From NCBI GenBank assembly GCA_015068865.1, contig SVJT01000005.1:1-32089 (forward strand): a stretch of DNA of 32,089 nucleotides, in the 5' to 3' direction. Position 1 is the first letter of the stretch, and every line of letters begins with the position of its first letter. Origin of the DNA: Oscillospiraceae bacterium (GTDB lineage: Bacteria; Bacillota; Clostridia; UBA1381; UBA9506). Shown here piece after piece: positions 31,470-32,089 of this stretch. The translations under genes were made by a program, and so were the position numbers. The notes beneath the pieces are model-generated. The model was not told the DNA's origin. It saw only the letters and a list, made by a program, of their open reading frames with translations, and ran no database searches.

Positions 31470-32089
31470 TTATGAAAGTCGAATGTTTGCGTCGCCATTT
31501 TCCTGATAGGTAATGCGGTCGCCACCATCTGCCATACTGTCAAGATATGCTAAATACTCTTCTTTTGATTTAAACTTAGGCTCATAAGCCTCTTTAATGG
31601 CTTTGGCTCTTTTGCCGCCATCCTTTAACAATAAGGTCAGCATAGCAAGCTGCCATTTAGCAGAACCAACAATGGCTCGCTCACCGTCTTCAATATAATA
31701 ATTTGCACCATGGCTTCTGCCTACCGCACCGGGTGCATGGGGATGAATCATCGGCATAATGCAGGCCAGATCGCCCATGTCGGTGCTGCCGGAGCCAATC
31801 TTACCGATTCTTTTAAATTCTTCTTCCGGTAAAATCTGACCTAAAGCTTCTTCTGCCACATCAATCATGTCGGGACAGTTGCGATAAGGCGCATAACCCG
31901 GCTGATCCTGAATATCAATATTAGCGCCCAAAGAAAGAGCACCACCACACAAAGCACGGTTCACCTTTTTGTTAGCCTCCAAAATAGCTTCAAAGCTTTC
32001 ACCTCTTATGTAACTTTCAATGGTGACCGTATCGGGGATAGCATTGACCGCACTACCGCCCTTAGTGATAATGGGATGCACACGAATGA
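31470..32089 (-). CDS. M20-family amidohydrolase, C-terminal part (runs off the right edge)
   Basis: The frame is open to the window edge; the visible 206 residues are the dimerisation and C-terminal catalytic parts of an M20D-type peptidase/amidohydrolase. HPIITKGGSAVNAIPDTVTI is the usual dimerisation-domain block. GSGSTDMGDLACIMP and IHPHAPGAVGRSHGANYYIED contain the late metal ligand region. The GTG at 32081 is only an artefact of the edge, since upstream residues (IR) continue the family sequence. Such enzymes cleave N-acyl amino acids or short peptides. With AzlC in the same operon, amino acid release followed by export is a possible theme (inference). Confidence 0.9.
   Translation of the reverse strand, partial: IRVHPIITKGGSAVNAIPDTVTIESYIRGESFEAILEANKKVNRALCGGALSLGANIDIQDQPGYAPYRNCPDMIDVAEEALGQILPEEEFKRIGKIGSGSTDMGDLACIMPMIHPHAPGAVGRSHGANYYIEDGERAIVGSAKWQLAMLTLLLKDGGKRAKAIKEAYEPKFKSKEEYLAYLDSMADGGDRITYQENGDANIRLS

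Overview
The window looks like chromosomal DNA of a low-GC, anaerobic, Gram-positive bacterium of the class Clostridia. Intergenic regions are AT-rich, ribosome binding sites are strong AGGAGG-type, and there are many rho-independent terminators. The gene content agrees: a WalRK two-component system with YycH and YycI, a 2-oxoacid:ferredoxin oxidoreductase gamma subunit, a BspA-type leucine-rich-repeat protein and Tn916-type integrase and excisionase. I cannot name a genus from sequence alone.

Layout, left to right. (1) 1-855: a gene-poor edge with inverted repeats, then a small XRE-type regulator. (2) 855-2614, minus strand: gap and a cyclophilin-type lipoprotein. (3) 2803-4193, minus strand: a small accessory island. 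A promoter built into the terminator of the next gene reads through three tandem, hairpin-rich copies of a ~221-bp repeat into a four-helix-bundle (S23/Avd-like) gene and a four-helix membrane protein gene. (4) 4228-7014: an Lrp/AsnC regulator and an AGCS amino acid:cation symporter, with trmB divergent from them. (5) 7059-17546: ten minus-strand genes in one direction, murA - oxidoreductase gamma subunit - pgeF - walR - walK - a small secreted protein - yycH - yycI - obgE - ispE. These serve cell-wall synthesis, wall-stress signalling and isoprenoid supply. (6) 17763-19247: lysS, divergent from murA.

(7) 19218-26954: a ~7.7-kb integrative element inserted in the 3' end of lysS. It is bounded by imperfect 30-bp copies of the lysS tail (28 of 30 identical) and has TTTACGACA repeats just inside both ends. 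It carries a large secreted BspA-like LRR protein behind a candidate 221-nt structured RNA with its own promoter and terminator, a small serine recombinase, a possible replication initiator or relaxase, a phage-type protein, xis and int. No conjugation genes are visible, so it would be an integrative or mobilizable island that needs help to transfer. (8) 27045-27366: the terminator that probably belonged to lysS, a short coding relic and a second terminator. (9) 27469-32089, minus strand: an M81 metallopeptidase and a YitT-family membrane protein, then an M20 amidohydrolase - polysaccharide deacetylase - AzlC operon whose first gene runs off the right edge.

The two most interesting items are the hairpin-repeat array coupled to the four-helix-bundle gene, and the structured leader RNA of the LRR cargo gene in the lysS element.
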